Shown: in pieces, positions 14,059 through 26,035 of the stretch
Layout: every line of letters starts with the position of its first letter
Position numbering within the stretch: the stretch's first letter is position 1
Assembly: GCA_014529385.2 (NCBI GenBank)
Contig: CM043971.1
Span: 59,598,709-59,660,708 of the forward strand
Direction of reading: 5' to 3'
DNA length: 62,000 bases
DNA from: Adiantum capillus-veneris
Lineage: Eukaryota; Streptophyta; Polypodiopsida; Polypodiales; Pteridaceae
Made by a program: the position numbers and the translations under genes
Notes under the pieces: generated by a model
Seen by the model: only the letters and a program-made list of their open reading frames with translations
Told to the model about the DNA's origin: nothing
Database searches by the model: none

Positions 14059-15995
14059 TTGCACTTGATCATTTCAAATCCTACACCACGGAGGAGTGTA
14101 AGGTTGTGTATGCAAAGTCCCAAAGAACACCTACAAATGGAAGTAGTGGAGTCTATGATTAAAGAAATAGAGTTAGCATACCCAGGTGAGGACTTCAAAC
14201 CTGTTTTCATTGCTCAAGACCTGATAGAGACTGAGGAATATGTACTTAAGGGGCTCCTCAAGGAATTCAAGGATATATTTGCTTGGACATATCATGACAT
14301 GAAGGGCGTTCCACCTTCCGTAGTACAACATACAGTTCCAATGATTAGCACTGCTATACCAGTCCAACAAAGACCCTACCTAATGAATCCTAAGTATGCA
14401 AAGATTATTCAAGAAGAACTCAAAAAAGCTTATCAAATGTGGACTCGTATACCCTATTGAGCACTCAGAATGGGTGTCTCCAATAGTTATTGTGCCAAAA
14501 AAGAATGGGAAACTCAGAGGATACTCAGAGTGTGTGTAGATCTCAAGAAGGTTAATGCTGCCACTAGAAGAGACCATTACCCCTTGCCATATTTGGAAAA
14601 TGTGCTTAAGAGAGTCGTAGGAAAGGAAGCTTATAGCTTTTTAGATGGGTACTCTGGTTACAATCAAATCATGATTGCGCTAAAGGGCCAAGCTAAAACG
14701 GTGTTTATAACTGAATTTGGAGTGTTTGCATCTTGTGTTATGGCTTTTGGCTTAACTAATGCCCCTGCTAGCGTTGTTGTATCTAGTAAACAAACCATGT
14801 TCCACGGGAAGAATTACACGATGGTTATTAATTCTTCTTGAATTTTATTTTACCGTAGTAGTGAGACATGATAAAAGGCATGTCATGGTTTATCATTTGT
14901 CTCACATACCCAATGGTGAAGCTCCTACTGGAGTCGATGATGAATTCCCCGATACTTCCCTATTCCTAGTCAAAACCATGCTTGAATGGAGTGAGAAGAT
15001 TGTAAAATTTTTGGTTAATGGTTTTCCATCCAAGGAGCTTTGTAAGGATATAGCTCAAAAGCTATTACAGGAATGTGAACCTTATTCTCTAATTGCATGT
15101 TCTCTCTACAAGTTAGGGAAGGATGATATTCTTAGATGATATGCTCGTGAGGATGAGTATTTGTACATACTGAAAGAAGCACACATGGGCATAGCTGGAG
15201 GAATTTTTTTAGGAGAACTAACTATTGGTGGCCCACCTTGTTCAAGGATGCATCACTTTTTGCAAGGGGATGCATGAATGTCAACGTTACAAGACCACAC
15301 AATGGAAGGATCGGATGCCCTTACATCCTATTAAAGTAACCCAACCATTTGAAATATGGGGTTTAGACTTTATAGGCCCAATTAATCCGGTAGCCCGTAA
15401 CACCCAATCCCGATATATTATTGTTGCGACTGACTATGTGACAAAGTGGGCAGAAGCTAAGGCAACACGCAAGACTGATGCAAGGTCAACCGCTAAGTTT
15501 CTCTTTGAGAACATTATTACACAATTTGGTTGTCCCTTTGAAATTGTGAATGATAATGGCACTCATTTTATAAATGAAGTGATAAAGGAACTCACAACAA
15601 GCTTCATGATGTCCCACCATAAGTCGACACCTTATCCACAAGCAAATGGCCAAGCTGAGAGTAGTAACAAGACTTTAATTTCTATCTTGACCAAGACAGT
15701 AGAGGCTCATCGCACAGATTGAGATTTGAAGTTAACATCATCTCTATGGGCTTATCGTACTGCGTACAAAGTGGCTATTAATTGTACACCATTCAAGATG
15801 GTATATGGCCAAGAAGCAATTATGCCATGGGAGTTTGTCATTCCTAGTCTTTGAGTAGCTTCATCGGAAGGTTGGGGTGGTAACCCTTTAGTTGAGCGTT
15901 TATATATCCTTGAGCGATTAGATGAAGAGAGGCAATTGGCTGTGCAAAATGCACTTATGGAGAAGTATAGGCAAAAGAAATGGTTTGATCGTCAC
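14059..15995 (+). pseudogene. Decayed Ty3/Gypsy pol (element B) with internal deletion
   Basis: The plus-strand order is as follows. The RT N-terminus is at 14059-14457 (DIFAWTYHDMKGV...). After a TGA and shift come LRVCVDLKKVNAAT, FLDGYSGYNQI (motif A) and MAFGLTNAPAS (motif B). The sequence then jumps to RHDKRHVMVYHLSHIPN, so the YMDD motif and RNase H core are deleted. The integrase HHCC half is partial (CQRYKTTQWKDR). The catalytic core is nearly complete at 15300-15722, with GLDFIGP, NDNGTH and QANGQAE (the D, D and E residues). After a TGA, WAYRTAYK and TPFKMVYGQEA follow. Stops and the RT deletion make it inactive. Confidence 0.9.
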
Positions 15996-17508
15996 TAAAG
16001 AACAAGGAGAAAAATTTTGAGGAGTTAGAATGGCTAATACGTCTATGGACTACTAGTGACCTGTACCCAGTAACAAATGTTTCTCCCATGGCACATGCCT
16101 ATTCTTTTGCACAAGATGAGTATCCACGCATAGCGAGGTTCTTGATTAACATATGTGCACATGAAGATGATGAAGAATCCGAGGAAGACTATGGCATGGC
16201 TGAAAATGATTTTGTTTATCTAGATGATGAGTATAGAGGCCTAGCCTTAGGGATGTCACCCGGTCTATATAATATCCCGTATAATATCCTCTTTCCTTGA
16301 TTCCATAAGTAATAATAGATAGGTTAGTTAGGGGTCTAGATTTTGTTTCAGCTTGTTTTCCAGGAGTTTTGGTCTTTTCACACCGACATGCCTCCTTGAG
16401 GTATAGTGCCTTGTTGCTTGATATTGTTGTGTAGGGATTATATGGATCTCCATCGACATGGTTGAGGACATCTGCTTCGACGAAATGAGAAACTCCATAC
16501 CTCCAGGTGTACTACTTTCCATGATTCATGTTGGTGGATATTTATACTTGCTGATTGTGGTTTTTCATGGTTTGATTAAGTGCAGTTATGTTTTGTTATC
16601 TGCCATTATAGATGTATAAATTTTTCTTTGCTTAGGTTGATGAACTAGAGTTTAGCCTTATGGATGAGCCTTAAGGTTAGGAGGCCGTGAATTTAGGTTA
16701 ACTCATTTACTTGACCACTAGTCCTAGTTGGTAAAATTATTTGGGTGTTTGAGACCTTAGGAGTGTTTTAGGCATAGAGAAGTTTGCTCACTTTAACAAC
16801 GAAAGACCCTAGTGAGGATACAAAGGACATGGAAGCAAAAAAAAAAGGTACCACAAATGTAAAATCTTAAGCTGGAAGAGAAATCCCGGGTTGGTTTGGT
16901 ACCTCACTCACATGTATTGTCTATGGTACTAGAGCCCTCAAGGTTCCTAGTGTCGGCGCTTTTCTTTGAAAAGCAAAAAGCCTTGGACATACAAAATAAG
17001 CACACACGATAAATAATTTTAAACAAAAAAAATAAAAAAATTGAGGACATGAAAAAGACTTCCATTAAGCTTAAAATAAAAAATTTAAGCTCTTGTTTGA
17101 AGTTGTGAGAGTGAGTTGGCTTATCAAAGCTAAAAGGCACAATTATGGAATCTTGCATATGGATAATCTTCCTAACTTCGCTACTACTAGAGTAGTTGTT
17201 TTAACCTTAGCCATATCTACTTAATTGATAGATTCATCTCTAAGCCCAAAACTCTTGATTGATTAATTTCATCAAAGGGCAATTTATTCGTCCTTAATGT
17301 CAGTGTAGCATTTCATAATTCTTTGCAATTACTCATGTCATCATGAACTTTATATTTCCCTCATGCTTTATTGCCATATAGTTCCGCTTGCATACTCTCA
17401 CGATGAATTTGTTGTGCAGACAATCTATCCAAGATGCTCTACCACCTTAATGAAGGAGCTTCATCTCACTAGCTTTCGAGGACAAAATCTACATCAAGAA
17501 GGGGGGCA
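15996..17508 (+). other. Element B region between integrase and 3' LTR
   Basis: A short acidic ORF (16088-16300, HEDDEESEEDYG...) of unknown meaning is followed by stop-rich sequence. Just before 17509 is a typical polypurine tract (AAGAAGGGGGGCA). Confidence 0.5.
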
Positions 17509-17960
17509 TGTTAATCCATGATGCTGCCATTATTCTTTAGTGCATATGTGTAGTCATGGATCACGCTTGTCGGTCCAAGAGGTTTATAGTAAAAGGCTGA
17601 TGATCACCAATGAAAGACGCACCATACCCATTTTGCACTGACTGGCAAAATATGGGCGCCCGTATGTGAAAAGGACGACAAGCCTAGATAAGGATGTAAA
17701 CTAGGGTTTTCAAACATTCTCAACGTACAAGCTTTGCTCTTGCTTCACCTCTTCTGAGAAGGATGAGCGGTGACGCAGTGGCTTTTCCTCCTCTGTGCGC
17801 ACACGGAGTCCCTCAGTGGTAGCACCGTAGGAGGCGAGTGACACACCGCCCTGTAGACATAGAGCTAGTTTGCATTTGTCAAGTTGTGTGCTTGTAGCCC
17901 TGCGACTCGCACACGGCGTATAGCGAGTTCCTAAGAGTAGACACAATAGAATCGATGATT
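17509..17960 (+). repeat. Start of the element B 3' LTR
   Basis: TGTTAATCCATGATGC begins immediately after the polypurine tract, as expected for an LTR 5' edge. The downstream sequence (17700-17940) is GC-richer with a transcript-like character. The end of the LTR is not certain, and it does not match 12958-13480, so the two are from different elements. Confidence 0.55.
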
Positions 17961-18367
17961 TTCCTTGGCTGTGTAAAGCTAGATCTAAGATCTATCTTTG
18001 AGAAGCCCTCAACTGCTATGCATAAGCAATAAGAGAAAATCAATTTGTGAAACCACAAATAACATACATCAATAAAACTAGGAATGATTTGACAAGCCAC
18101 TCTCAAGGTAAGCAAGACCTTGGAGTCGAGGATGCCATTTATGTGCCACAAGAATGCTTAAGCAAACAATAAGGTCACCTAAGGCAGTGTGGCCAGGTGT
18201 AGTTGCATGGCTAGTAGTGATGTGGGAATGATAGCCTTGATTTACGAGGGACTAATGGTCACAAATGTTGGGCCAAGAAGAAGCACCTCAGGTGCCATGA
18301 TGGTGCTATGGCATGACATTGATTAGATAATGTATATGATCATATAAACATGCGATAAAAGTCTATT

Positions 18368-18534
18368 GCAACTATATGAGGTTGGTGAAAAGTTCTCCTA
18401 AAGTCAAGGAATAATTCTAGTGACAACCACACTAGGCACTTGATTTACACCAACCGCAATCATATGCGGTTGGTGAAAAGTACTCCTAAATTAAAGGAGT
18501 AATTGCCACTGACAGCCACACTAGGCACTTGATT
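18368..18534. repeat. 88-bp tandem duplication with hairpins
   Basis: The copies at 18368-18446 and 18456-18534 share GTTGGTGAAAAGT and CACTAGGCACTTGATTT. The second copy has a hairpin, CAACCGCA (18451-18458) with TGCGGTTG (18465-18472). The first copy has lost most of that pairing. Confidence 0.8.
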
Positions 18535-19236
18535 TGCAAGTCATAGCTCTCACTGCAATTGGGATCTCATGCAGTGACACAAAGTATTTATACTTCCCTA
18601 ATCAACCTCTCCTCGCTGAACATATCGGGGATCAGGAAAGCTGCATGAAAAAAAGGGATTAGAGAGATATGTGGACTTTCACAGAGAAAGCTAAAGTTAC
18701 CCAGAGTCAAAATGGATTTATTTAATGCTTAGAAAATGTATGTGCTTGATGAGGTAGTTATACATATGCCAAGAATGGATACCAATTGACAAATTCCAAG
18801 ACTTCCCACATTCTGGCTGAAGAGGTTTACAAAAGTTATCACCAAAGGGAAATACATAAAGATAACCATAAGTGCCTAGTATACCCTAACACAAAGAGAA
18901 GATGGAGCACTCAATATCGATTGGATTTGGTAAGGGAAACTATCCAAATTTCTCTCTAGCTAAATCTGGTGAAGGTGGAACTTGGCTACCTATATGCTGC
19001 AAATTCTCGCCTGTAATCAGTCACCTACTTTTAGGGTTGATTAAAAGGAGATACCGTCGTTATCTCTTGATGAAGTGTGAAGAAAATTTGTTTCCTACAT
19101 CTTGAAGAATCTAACTACCATAGGAATCTATGAGTTTCTCTTAGCCAAAGGATAAACAACTTTATATAAAGATGGCTATGGAGAAATTTTTGACAGACAA
19201 CTAACTGAGAGGCAAGTGAGAGTAGAGACCACAAAG
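18535..19236. other. No recognisable gene
   Basis: Stop-rich sequence lies upstream of the Copia LTR. A 67-codon open run at 18902 has no family signature. Confidence 0.4.
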
Positions 19237-19675
19237 TGTTATTGAGTGGTATTTACTAGGCAATAGTTTCCTGCACATGTGTATTTACTTGAAAGTTCTC
19301 ACAAGAACTTTCAAGTAGTTTTCTAGAAACCACTTTAAAAGCACTTTTCAAAGTGCTTCACTAGTGCTGCTTCACACTCTTTGCACATTACACCTCACAA
19401 AACTTTACCTTATTAGCTAGAGTCAATACACCTTGCAAAAGTTTACTTAATTAGCCAAAGTGCTTAAACGTGATTTTAAGCACTTTTTGAACATATTTTC
19501 AAGTGCTTCAAAACCATTTTCAAGCAGTTTGTAGAAGTGCAAAAAAACATTGTCTGGCAGTTGTTGTAAAGGAGTTTCTATGGTGAATAAAATATCTTAC
19601 TTCCAATGTCTCTCTTGCATATTGTGTTGGTGTCCTACCTCTCGTTCCTCTCTCCCAATCCCAAAATTTTTGACA
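19237..19675 (+). repeat. Ty1/Copia LTR, about 439 bp
   Basis: It runs from TGTTATTGAG to TTTTTGACA and is directly followed by a primer-binding site. It contains a perfect 13-bp hairpin (19287-19316) and several AAGTGCTT/AAGCACTT words between 19350 and 19550, which may be U3 regulatory repeats. No second LTR was found in the window. Confidence 0.7.
19287..19316. repeat. Perfect inverted repeat in the Copia LTR
   Basis: ACTTGAAAGTTCT, a CACA loop, then AGAACTTTCAAGT. All 13 arm pairs match. Confidence 0.95.
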
Positions 19676-19687
19676 TGGTATTAGAGA
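19676..19687 (+). promoter_or_regulatory. Primer-binding site, initiator Met tRNA type
   Basis: TGGTATTAGAGA directly follows the LTR. It differs by one base in the first eleven from the common plant PBS TGGTATCAGAG. Confidence 0.8.
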
Positions 19688-20006
19688 AACAGAGATAAAA
19701 TCCTCAAGAAATCCCCTTTCATTATATCATCCCCTTGAAGTTGAAGATGGCACCATGTCTACACAACCTATGCTTTGAGTGTCCAACCTCGGGGGGTTCA
19801 CTATATATAGGTATTGTATAACACGTGCATTCAAGAGGTATTTATAAAACCTCTTATTCTACAGCTTTTGATGTATATAAAGGCCTCTTATGTATCAACT
19901 TTCTTAATAAAAAGAACCTTTATGTATCAAAATTTTCACGTGCACAATTTAAAACACCCTTATGTATGTGTATTTTGTGTAAGTTCATAAGAGAAATCAA
20001 CCCCTT

Positions 20007-20213
20007 TTGTTGGACTCACATGCTATCGTACATAGTGCCCCCCGAAAGTCCAACCACAACAATAATAATGGTAGGGGAGGTCATTCCTCTAGAGGTAGAG
20101 GAAGAGGTGGAGGTAGAAGCTATTATAATTGTATCCAATGTTATTACTATTCAAAGTTTGGATATTTTAAGTGGGATTGCAGGAAGAAGCAAACTGTTTT
20201 GAAGGGAAAATAA
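20007..20213 (+). pseudogene. Copia Gag fragment with a broken zinc knuckle
   Basis: An Asn/Gly/Arg-rich stretch (NNNNGRGGHSSRGRGRGGG) precedes CIQCYYYSKFGYFKWDC. The order resembles the end of a Copia Gag: a basic linker, then CCHC. The histidine is replaced by tyrosine and the spacing is altered. It sits about 330 bp after the PBS, so most of Gag is deleted. Confidence 0.65.
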
Positions 20214-20842
20214 GCTAACTTCATTGATGGAGAAAGAAGTTCTTAAAGCTTTCAAAATGACAACTGGTTACTCTCTTTGGAAGAGATCACACATGCTAAT
20301 ATTGTGACTATGGGCTCAAGTAGGGTTGCAAATTGGCTACAACAAAACGATCTAGAACACTATATTTGTGCTAGGAGTGCCTTTAGGCATGTAAGAGCAT
20401 CGTGCCAATCTTTATGCATCTAGCTAGAGTAGATGCATATGTAGGTAGAGAGTGGCTACTTAGCTTGGGTCTCTATTTACATATACGATGGAGTTAGAGC
20501 ACCAAGGCCGAGTTACCAAATTGCAAGGATACTGCATTACCCCTGCAACCCCATTGATTTTCAGTATGGAGTTATATCGTGCATTTGATAGGGGAGACAT
20601 TCCCCAAATTTATGCTTCTTATTTTATTAAACATCGCATTGGACAAGAGCATTATTTGAGAATCGTGGTTGCTTAGCGTTGAATTAAACAAGAAACAATC
20701 CAACGCAAGAGATAGAGATAAAAAGTAAATGTATGAAACATATTTAAAAGCTTATTAGATGAGTTTCTTGACGTTTGTCAGATGATGCTTTTTTTTAAAA
20801 AAGTTTGCGATTTGGAGCTGGGCCCCCCTATGCACGAGTGAT
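20214..20842. other. Copia remnants, no gene
   Basis: Short open runs with stops. A T-rich and A-rich patch near 20780 precedes the candidate promoter of the next gene. Confidence 0.35.
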
Positions 20843-20851
20843 ATAAAAGAG
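20843..20851 (+). promoter_or_regulatory. Candidate TATA box for the 21207 gene
   Basis: GATATAAAAGAG lies about 360 bp upstream of the chosen ATG. Several short upstream ATGs lie between. It is a weak single-motif call. Confidence 0.3.
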
Positions 20852-21206
20852 ATTAAATACATGCAACTCAATTATGGTCACCCAACATTCCCACAACTTT
20901 AGGAGTATTTAGGGGACAACCAGCTTTTACCCGAGCACGTCCGGGCGGACATCTGTTGACCGCCGGTCATGTGCAACGGGCAGCAGCGGCTACTCCGAAT
21001 AGAACTTCCTTAAACACGAGGAAAGACCTGCGTTGGGCGGGAGCTGGGCGAGGTGGGAGGGTCGGCCATGAGCAGGGTTGAGCAGCGCAACAGGTGATTG
21101 ATGGAAAACTGGGGACACAGGCCTAACCACGATAGCTATTGACGCCAGGTTTCTTCAAAGAGTTCAAAATGAAATCGACATGGTAACGGCGGAGGAATAA
21201 TTCGGC

Positions 21207-22728
21207 ATGGCACAATTGATGGGGGTCACAGCAGCAGGGGCCGTTGCAATGGCTCCATCATCTTTGCCAGCGTTCTGCCACACCTCTACGCAAGAGCATC
21301 TGACCAACATGCCATCTGCACTGAACCTGTCGCAGAAGAAGGCTTCCTCTGGAGGTATCCCTTCTGTCCTCAATGCAGATGACATGGAATTTTCTTCAGA
21401 TGAGGATCAGGGAAAACTGTCTTACAATCGCCTCGTATTTGCCACTGCTCCCTCTGAAGAGAAAGTTGAAGAGGCCACCAAAGAGCCACATGCTGCCCTT
21501 CATCTGTAAGAATTATTTTCTAGCTCACGAGTTTTTGGTCTGATTGCATTCTTGTTTAAATGAGATTTTTGAAGTTAGTGGAATCTCCAAATTGGGTGTA
21601 AATATGTTGGAAAGGCTTCATTTATTAGAGTAAAAAGTTACGTGTGTCTGTGGATGATCAGCCTGATGAGATTTGAAGAAAGGAAATGAGAGAGAGTTAC
21701 AACGCTAGTAATTAGCATAGAAATTGGTAGTTTAAAGTAATATCTAGATAGAAAGGTAGATGTATTATAAAGCCCATGCCTACCGTCATATTAATGTTAC
21801 GTGTATAAGGCCCATAATCGACACATTTAAGTGGATTTAATAGATAGGTAGGTGTACTGATGTTGATATTGATGTAGAATAGTCCCCAAGATTGGCCTAT
21901 GAGACAAATTGATGTTATGTATGTAATGTCCATGTCTCCAAAGTGGCATGGGTATTTTGTAATATGCTTTCTGTTTTGTGTCCATCTATATGCATCTCTG
22001 TTATCTTATGAGTGCAATAGCATGTTAAACTTGTAAATAATTCCCATCACAAGTATTTCTCTGAATGTATGGGTGCGTGCACTGTGATGGAGGTGTAACC
22101 TTGCTTTTTCTTGGTGTTACATTGATGTTAGAGGTTTCCCTTACTGCAGCTCCAATTTGGCTCCTAGTGCTCTCGAAGAAGAGAGCCCGACCATGTCCTT
22201 GATGGAGAATGACGAGAAAGAATTTGTTCCGGCCATTGTGAATCAAAAGAAGGTGGCTGATAGACAGCTGCCCTCTTTGTCTCCAGGCCTGGGTCTGCTT
22301 GTTGCAGGAAGCAGTTCTGTTTATCCAGCATTTCAGTCATTGCAGACTAACTCCAAGGTTCAGGTAGAGATTTACCATATTGCTGCTGATTTCTTTGTCA
22401 TTTTGGCTTTGTAGCACTTGTTGATGAAGGTTGAAAGAACCGTCTTTTCCTTGTGTTTATAATGATTCTTACAACTACAAACTGATGTTTGGAAAGTTTA
22501 TTTTTCTGGAAAAAACTGAGTTGAAATAAAATAAAGAAGAGAAAGATATGAACACACCTAAGGAAGGAAAGGGTTCATCCTGGCTGTGAGAGTACAGACC
22601 ATAAGGGGGTGAAAAATAAGAAGGATACATCAAAAGGAAAGATATCTAATAATTAGAAAAATCCTTGAATCTTCTTGCAGGGAGAAGATGAACTGTCTCC
22701 ATCTTTGCCATCTAAGTATCTTCTGTAG
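21207..22728 (+). CDS. Small spliced protein-coding gene, function unknown
   Basis: Three exons fit one reading frame. Exon 1 is 21207-21505 (donor CATCT/GTAAGA). Exon 2 is 22150-22363 (acceptor TTACTGCAG, donor GTTCAG/GTAGAG). Exon 3 is 22681-22728 (acceptor TTCTTGCAG, stop TAG). The split codon across intron 1 rejoins as Leu, and intron 2 falls between codons. The start ATG at 21207 is in good context (GGCATGG). The predicted protein has 186 residues. Its N-terminus is Ala/Met-rich (MAQLMGVTAAGAVAMAP); an acidic patch DDMEFSSDEDQGK follows at about 58-70, then a Glu/Lys stretch (EEKVEEATKEP) and GLGLLVAGSSSVYPAFQSL. No known domain was recognised. The N-terminus could be an organelle-targeting peptide, but that is a guess. 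Transposon relics follow within 250 bp, so the true 3' end may have been lost and this may be only the 5' part of a larger gene. Confidence 0.55.
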
Positions 22729-23099
22729 TTCTTTAGACTTCCATGCTTGTTGCATATGAAACCATACCATAGATATCCTTCATAATACCAATGAAACTAA
22801 TGGACAAGGGTATTGAAGATGAAGAGTGGGTTTGACCATGAAGAGCTTCATTTCTCTCAATCCAGATCTGCCTCCTTCTCAGGCAAGTCCTCAGAGGAAC
22901 ATTCATGAAGCTACATTCCCCAAGTAGGAGGGATCTCCTTTTTCTGACACCATGAAGAACCAGTTTGCAGATTCCGAGTTTGGTATGCAATGGCTGCAGG
23001 CTCTTGCTTCCCAAGGGCCAACAACTATCTCTTTCATTAGGGTCTATTGTATTTTTCTCGCCGTCTATGTGTGTTACCTTCTCTTAGGCAAGCCATATT

Positions 23100-23803
23100 G
23101 CACAATACACTTGATCCACTCACGGGTGGGACAGAGGCATGAATACCACTTTAGAAAAAATAGCAAGATTCTTTTATTGGACTAAAATGCGAAACAATGT
23201 GTTTAAGTATGTCACACAGTGTTCTATTTGTCAAAAAGTAAAAGCCCCTAGGGGTAAAAAGCAGCAAGGTTTTTTTATGCCGCTGCCCATTCCCAAAGGC
23301 CCATTTCAGGACATTTCCATGCATTTTATGACTAATCTTTCACTTAGTTTGCATTCAAGGAAAATACTCAATGTTTAACCATCATTAATCGTTTGAGCAT
23401 GTTCTGCATGTTAATTCTTTGTGAGGCCACAATCACATCACAAGATGTAGCATATTTGTTCATTAAGCACTGGTATCCCCTTTGTGGTTTGCCAAAGTCG
23501 ATTGCGTCAGATAGAGATGTCAAGTTTACATCACATTTTTGGCAAGCTCTCTTTGAAAATTTTGTCAGTAAGTTGAATTTTTCATCCGCATTGCATCCAC
23601 AGTTAGATGGTCAAACTGAGATCTACAATCAGTTGGCTTTTGATGTCTTAAAGTCATATGTGCATGTTCAACAGTCTCATTGGGAGCAGTTTCTCCTGCT
23701 AGTCGAAGCAATTTTGAATGATTCCTATTCCAGTGCCATTGGTAGAACTCATGCAGCATTTGACCGTCTGTTCCATTCTTTGCTGACTAGATCGGCTAGT
23801 TAG
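23100..23803 (+). pseudogene. Chromovirus-like Ty3/Gypsy integrase relic
   Basis: From 23139 the frame has IARFFYWTKMRNNVFKYV and CSICQKVKAP (the HHCC zinc-binding half). A stop near 23377 separates it from the catalytic half at 23393-23803. There DRDVKFTSHFWQALF and LHPQLDGQTE are the second catalytic Asp and the Glu regions. The first catalytic Asp region is degraded (MHFMTNLSLS). Gag, protease and RT are absent upstream. It adjoins the next LTR at 23866. Confidence 0.85.
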
Positions 23804-23865
23804 TTGTTTGATGCCAATGCCGAGAGCCAGTCCTTGGACGAGATTACTGAGAGTGTGAAGCTTCG

Positions 23866-24418
23866 TGTCACAAACTGGTTACGTGGCAGGCTCCCGGACA
23901 CACACACCCTGCAGACCTCCTTAAAATGCGTTGACAGGCTGATGTGGCAAACTGTACGGATTGTATGGACGCTCGCAATCTGCGCTGACTGCTGACGTGG
24001 TAGATTCTCCGCTGGCCTGCTGACGTGGCAGTACGTACGGATCTCCGCAATTAACATTGGCCAGCTTTTGGGAATAATGCTTTTGAGTTTGAGAAGCTTT
24101 TGGTTACAATTGCTTTTGAGTAAAAGATTTTGGGGTTCTGCTTTTGGGCATCCCTTGTAAGAATAAATAAGTCCTTTGGGACTCACTCCTCAGAGCATCT
24201 GGACGCAGAGTTTGAGACTGAGTATCCACGGACTCTCTTGTACTTTGCACATAGATTAATATTAAAAGAAATACCTAAAGGAGCGCCAGTCTTTGGGGCC
24301 AATATCTCTTGGCACAGAGTGGGCCATGTCGTCTTTTGTGAACTGTTTGAAGTGAATCTTTGCTGTGTCGCGGTAGAATCTTGACTTGGGGTATCCAAGT
24401 TTGTATTAGTGGTAACAG
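23866..24418 (+). repeat. 5' LTR of a Gypsy-like element (family T)
   Basis: It starts TGTCACAAACTGG and ends CCAAGTTTGTATTA, followed one base later by a primer-binding site. It contains the block AAAGAAATACCTAAAGGAGC plus GCCAGTCTTTGGGGCC. That block recurs in the LTRs at 26036-26430, 31749-32297, 40259-40663 and 41430-41505. I call this shared family T. Confidence 0.75.
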
Positions 24419-24419
24419 A

Positions 24420-24431
24420 GCGCGGCCGATT
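24420..24431 (+). promoter_or_regulatory. Primer-binding site, Met tRNA type
   Basis: TGGTAACAGAGC differs by one base from TGGTATCAGAGC. It directly follows the LTR at 24418. Confidence 0.85.
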
Positions 24432-24439
24432 TCTCTTCT

Positions 24440-24840
24440 ACGGGGAAATCCGATCCTTTTCTCGCGACACTTACCGATTCCAACAAGAATCGGTCGACTT
24501 CTTTTGCATCTGTTGATGCGGGAGGAGATCATGAAGAAGATTTTAATGATTTAACAGAGGAAGAGTACGGGCCACCTCGGCCTACTCAATACGAACTTCA
24601 AGAGATGGAAGGTCGACAACAGGTTGACGAGTGTACGAAGTAGATGATTAAATTTGCAAAGGACCCTTAGTTTGCAAAATTTTTGTCTCATTAATTTATC
24701 GTGGAAGTGCATATCCAGTGGTAAAAAGCCACCGAACTGCCCATCAAACCGGCACTCAAGAAACCCATTTCTCTGAGGATGTTTACAAAACAAGAACTCC
24801 AGGAGGTGGTTCAAACTGTCACAAACGGAAGCGCATAGCA
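24440..24840 (+). pseudogene. Family T Gag N-terminal relic
   Basis: The frame contains EEEYGPPRPTQYELQEMEGR, QQVDECTK, FAKDP, ATELPIKPALKKP and RMFTKQELQEVVQ, with three or more stops. It matches residue by residue the minus-strand Gag at 39111-40118 (EYRPPLPTQYEHLEMQ..., RMLTKEELHDAVQ). The homology stops abruptly at about 24838. Confidence 0.8.
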
Positions 24841-26033
24841 AAATAAAATATACTCGGAGAAATAGAAATTATCACTTAATACTAAAGCCAGAGGATATAT
24901 AGAGAGAAATAGATAGAGAGAGAGAGAGATATAGTGAGAAGATCGACATAGTACTGGGGACCAAAAGATGGGCTGGTCCCCCTTCTTAATAGTATCTTTA
25001 TTACTGAAGAGAAGTCTATACAAGCACTTGAACCGGACATATTACTACGCTCGTTATAGAATAAGACCTGCTTGTTCTTGGAAGCCTCGGCTTCCTATTC
25101 CTAGGGCAAAACCCCATTCCAAGGAACCTTCGTTTCTTATTCCAAATCCTCGATAACCAAGGTTTTCGCCTCTGGATCTCACCTTCCAGACTCAGGGTAT
25201 AGCATCCTTGCAACTCTCTCTTCCGACTCGGTTTCCAGAGTCCTCTTCCTGCAGAATAACTCTGCTTTTCTCGGACACGAAGTCCTTCCTTGGGAATCTC
25301 AACTTGTGGATCCTCAACTCAAGAGTCTACCACTCTTGGATCCGTGGATCTACGTCCCAAACTTGGGTACAAAACCCTTGGGCTGATCTGGCTTTAGTAC
25401 CTCAGAGCGCTTTTCTCCTTCAGAGGATCGTGCCTTCCTCTGTTCCTACTCCCTCGTGAAGAGGAAGTACACTTGCAAACACACACAAACACGGGACAAC
25501 AATTCGTATGGCAAATCCACAATTGATACCTCTCGCTCTTTGAGCGGGAAAAGCGACCTCCGTGCTTTGTAGTCTCGCGATCTCTTGCGTTCGGCGGCAT
25601 AGTCTTCTCTTGCTGACGCTGGTAACTTCTTTTTTGGGAGAGGTGTGTGATGCTTTTATACCTCCTTGGCCATGGCAAGAATAGCTGAGCGCTGGCTGCC
25701 CGCATAGAGATTGCGACGGAATTTTTTTTTTCCCTCTTCTGCCGGAAAAAAGGAAAGAGAAAACGCTGGCTGGTTTTGCTGCTTTATTTTCCAGGTGGCT
25801 GCCCACTTATTAAGTGGGCGGCCGGCATATTTTAAAAATAGTTTGAATTTGCCCAATAACTCAATAAAACCTTACAAGTTAAAAACAATGCTTTCACAAC
25901 ACTTCCCAGGCGTCCCTAGATGCAATCACATGCACAGTTGCAATGCAGACAGACTTTCTTGCAGGAAAGCAACTGCTTTTCCGAAAAGCAACCCGCTTTC
26001 TCAGAAAGCAACTGTATTTTCTCAAAGTTTCCT
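24841..26033 (-). other. LTR- or promoter-like block with minus-strand TATA
   Basis: On the minus strand a TATA box (GGTATAAAAGC, 25654-25661) is followed by a CT-rich leader and a short ORF (from 25597, MPPNARDRETTKHGG). Further on is AATAAAG with a purine run (AAGAAGGGGGACC, near 24990). Upstream of the TATA is a palindrome, GCCCACTTATTAAGTGGGC, near 25799. This U3/R-like organisation suggests an LTR of another element, but no partner copy or PBS was found. Confidence 0.4.
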
Positions 26034-26035
26034 GT

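Noticed and set aside
14173-14577. Minus-strand ORFs over the Gypsy B RT
   Set aside because: Shadow frames. The plus strand carries clear RT motifs.
17879-18151. Minus-strand 90-codon ORF near 18 kb
   Set aside because: No motif, no context, and low similarity to any protein type. It probably lies in LTR sequence.
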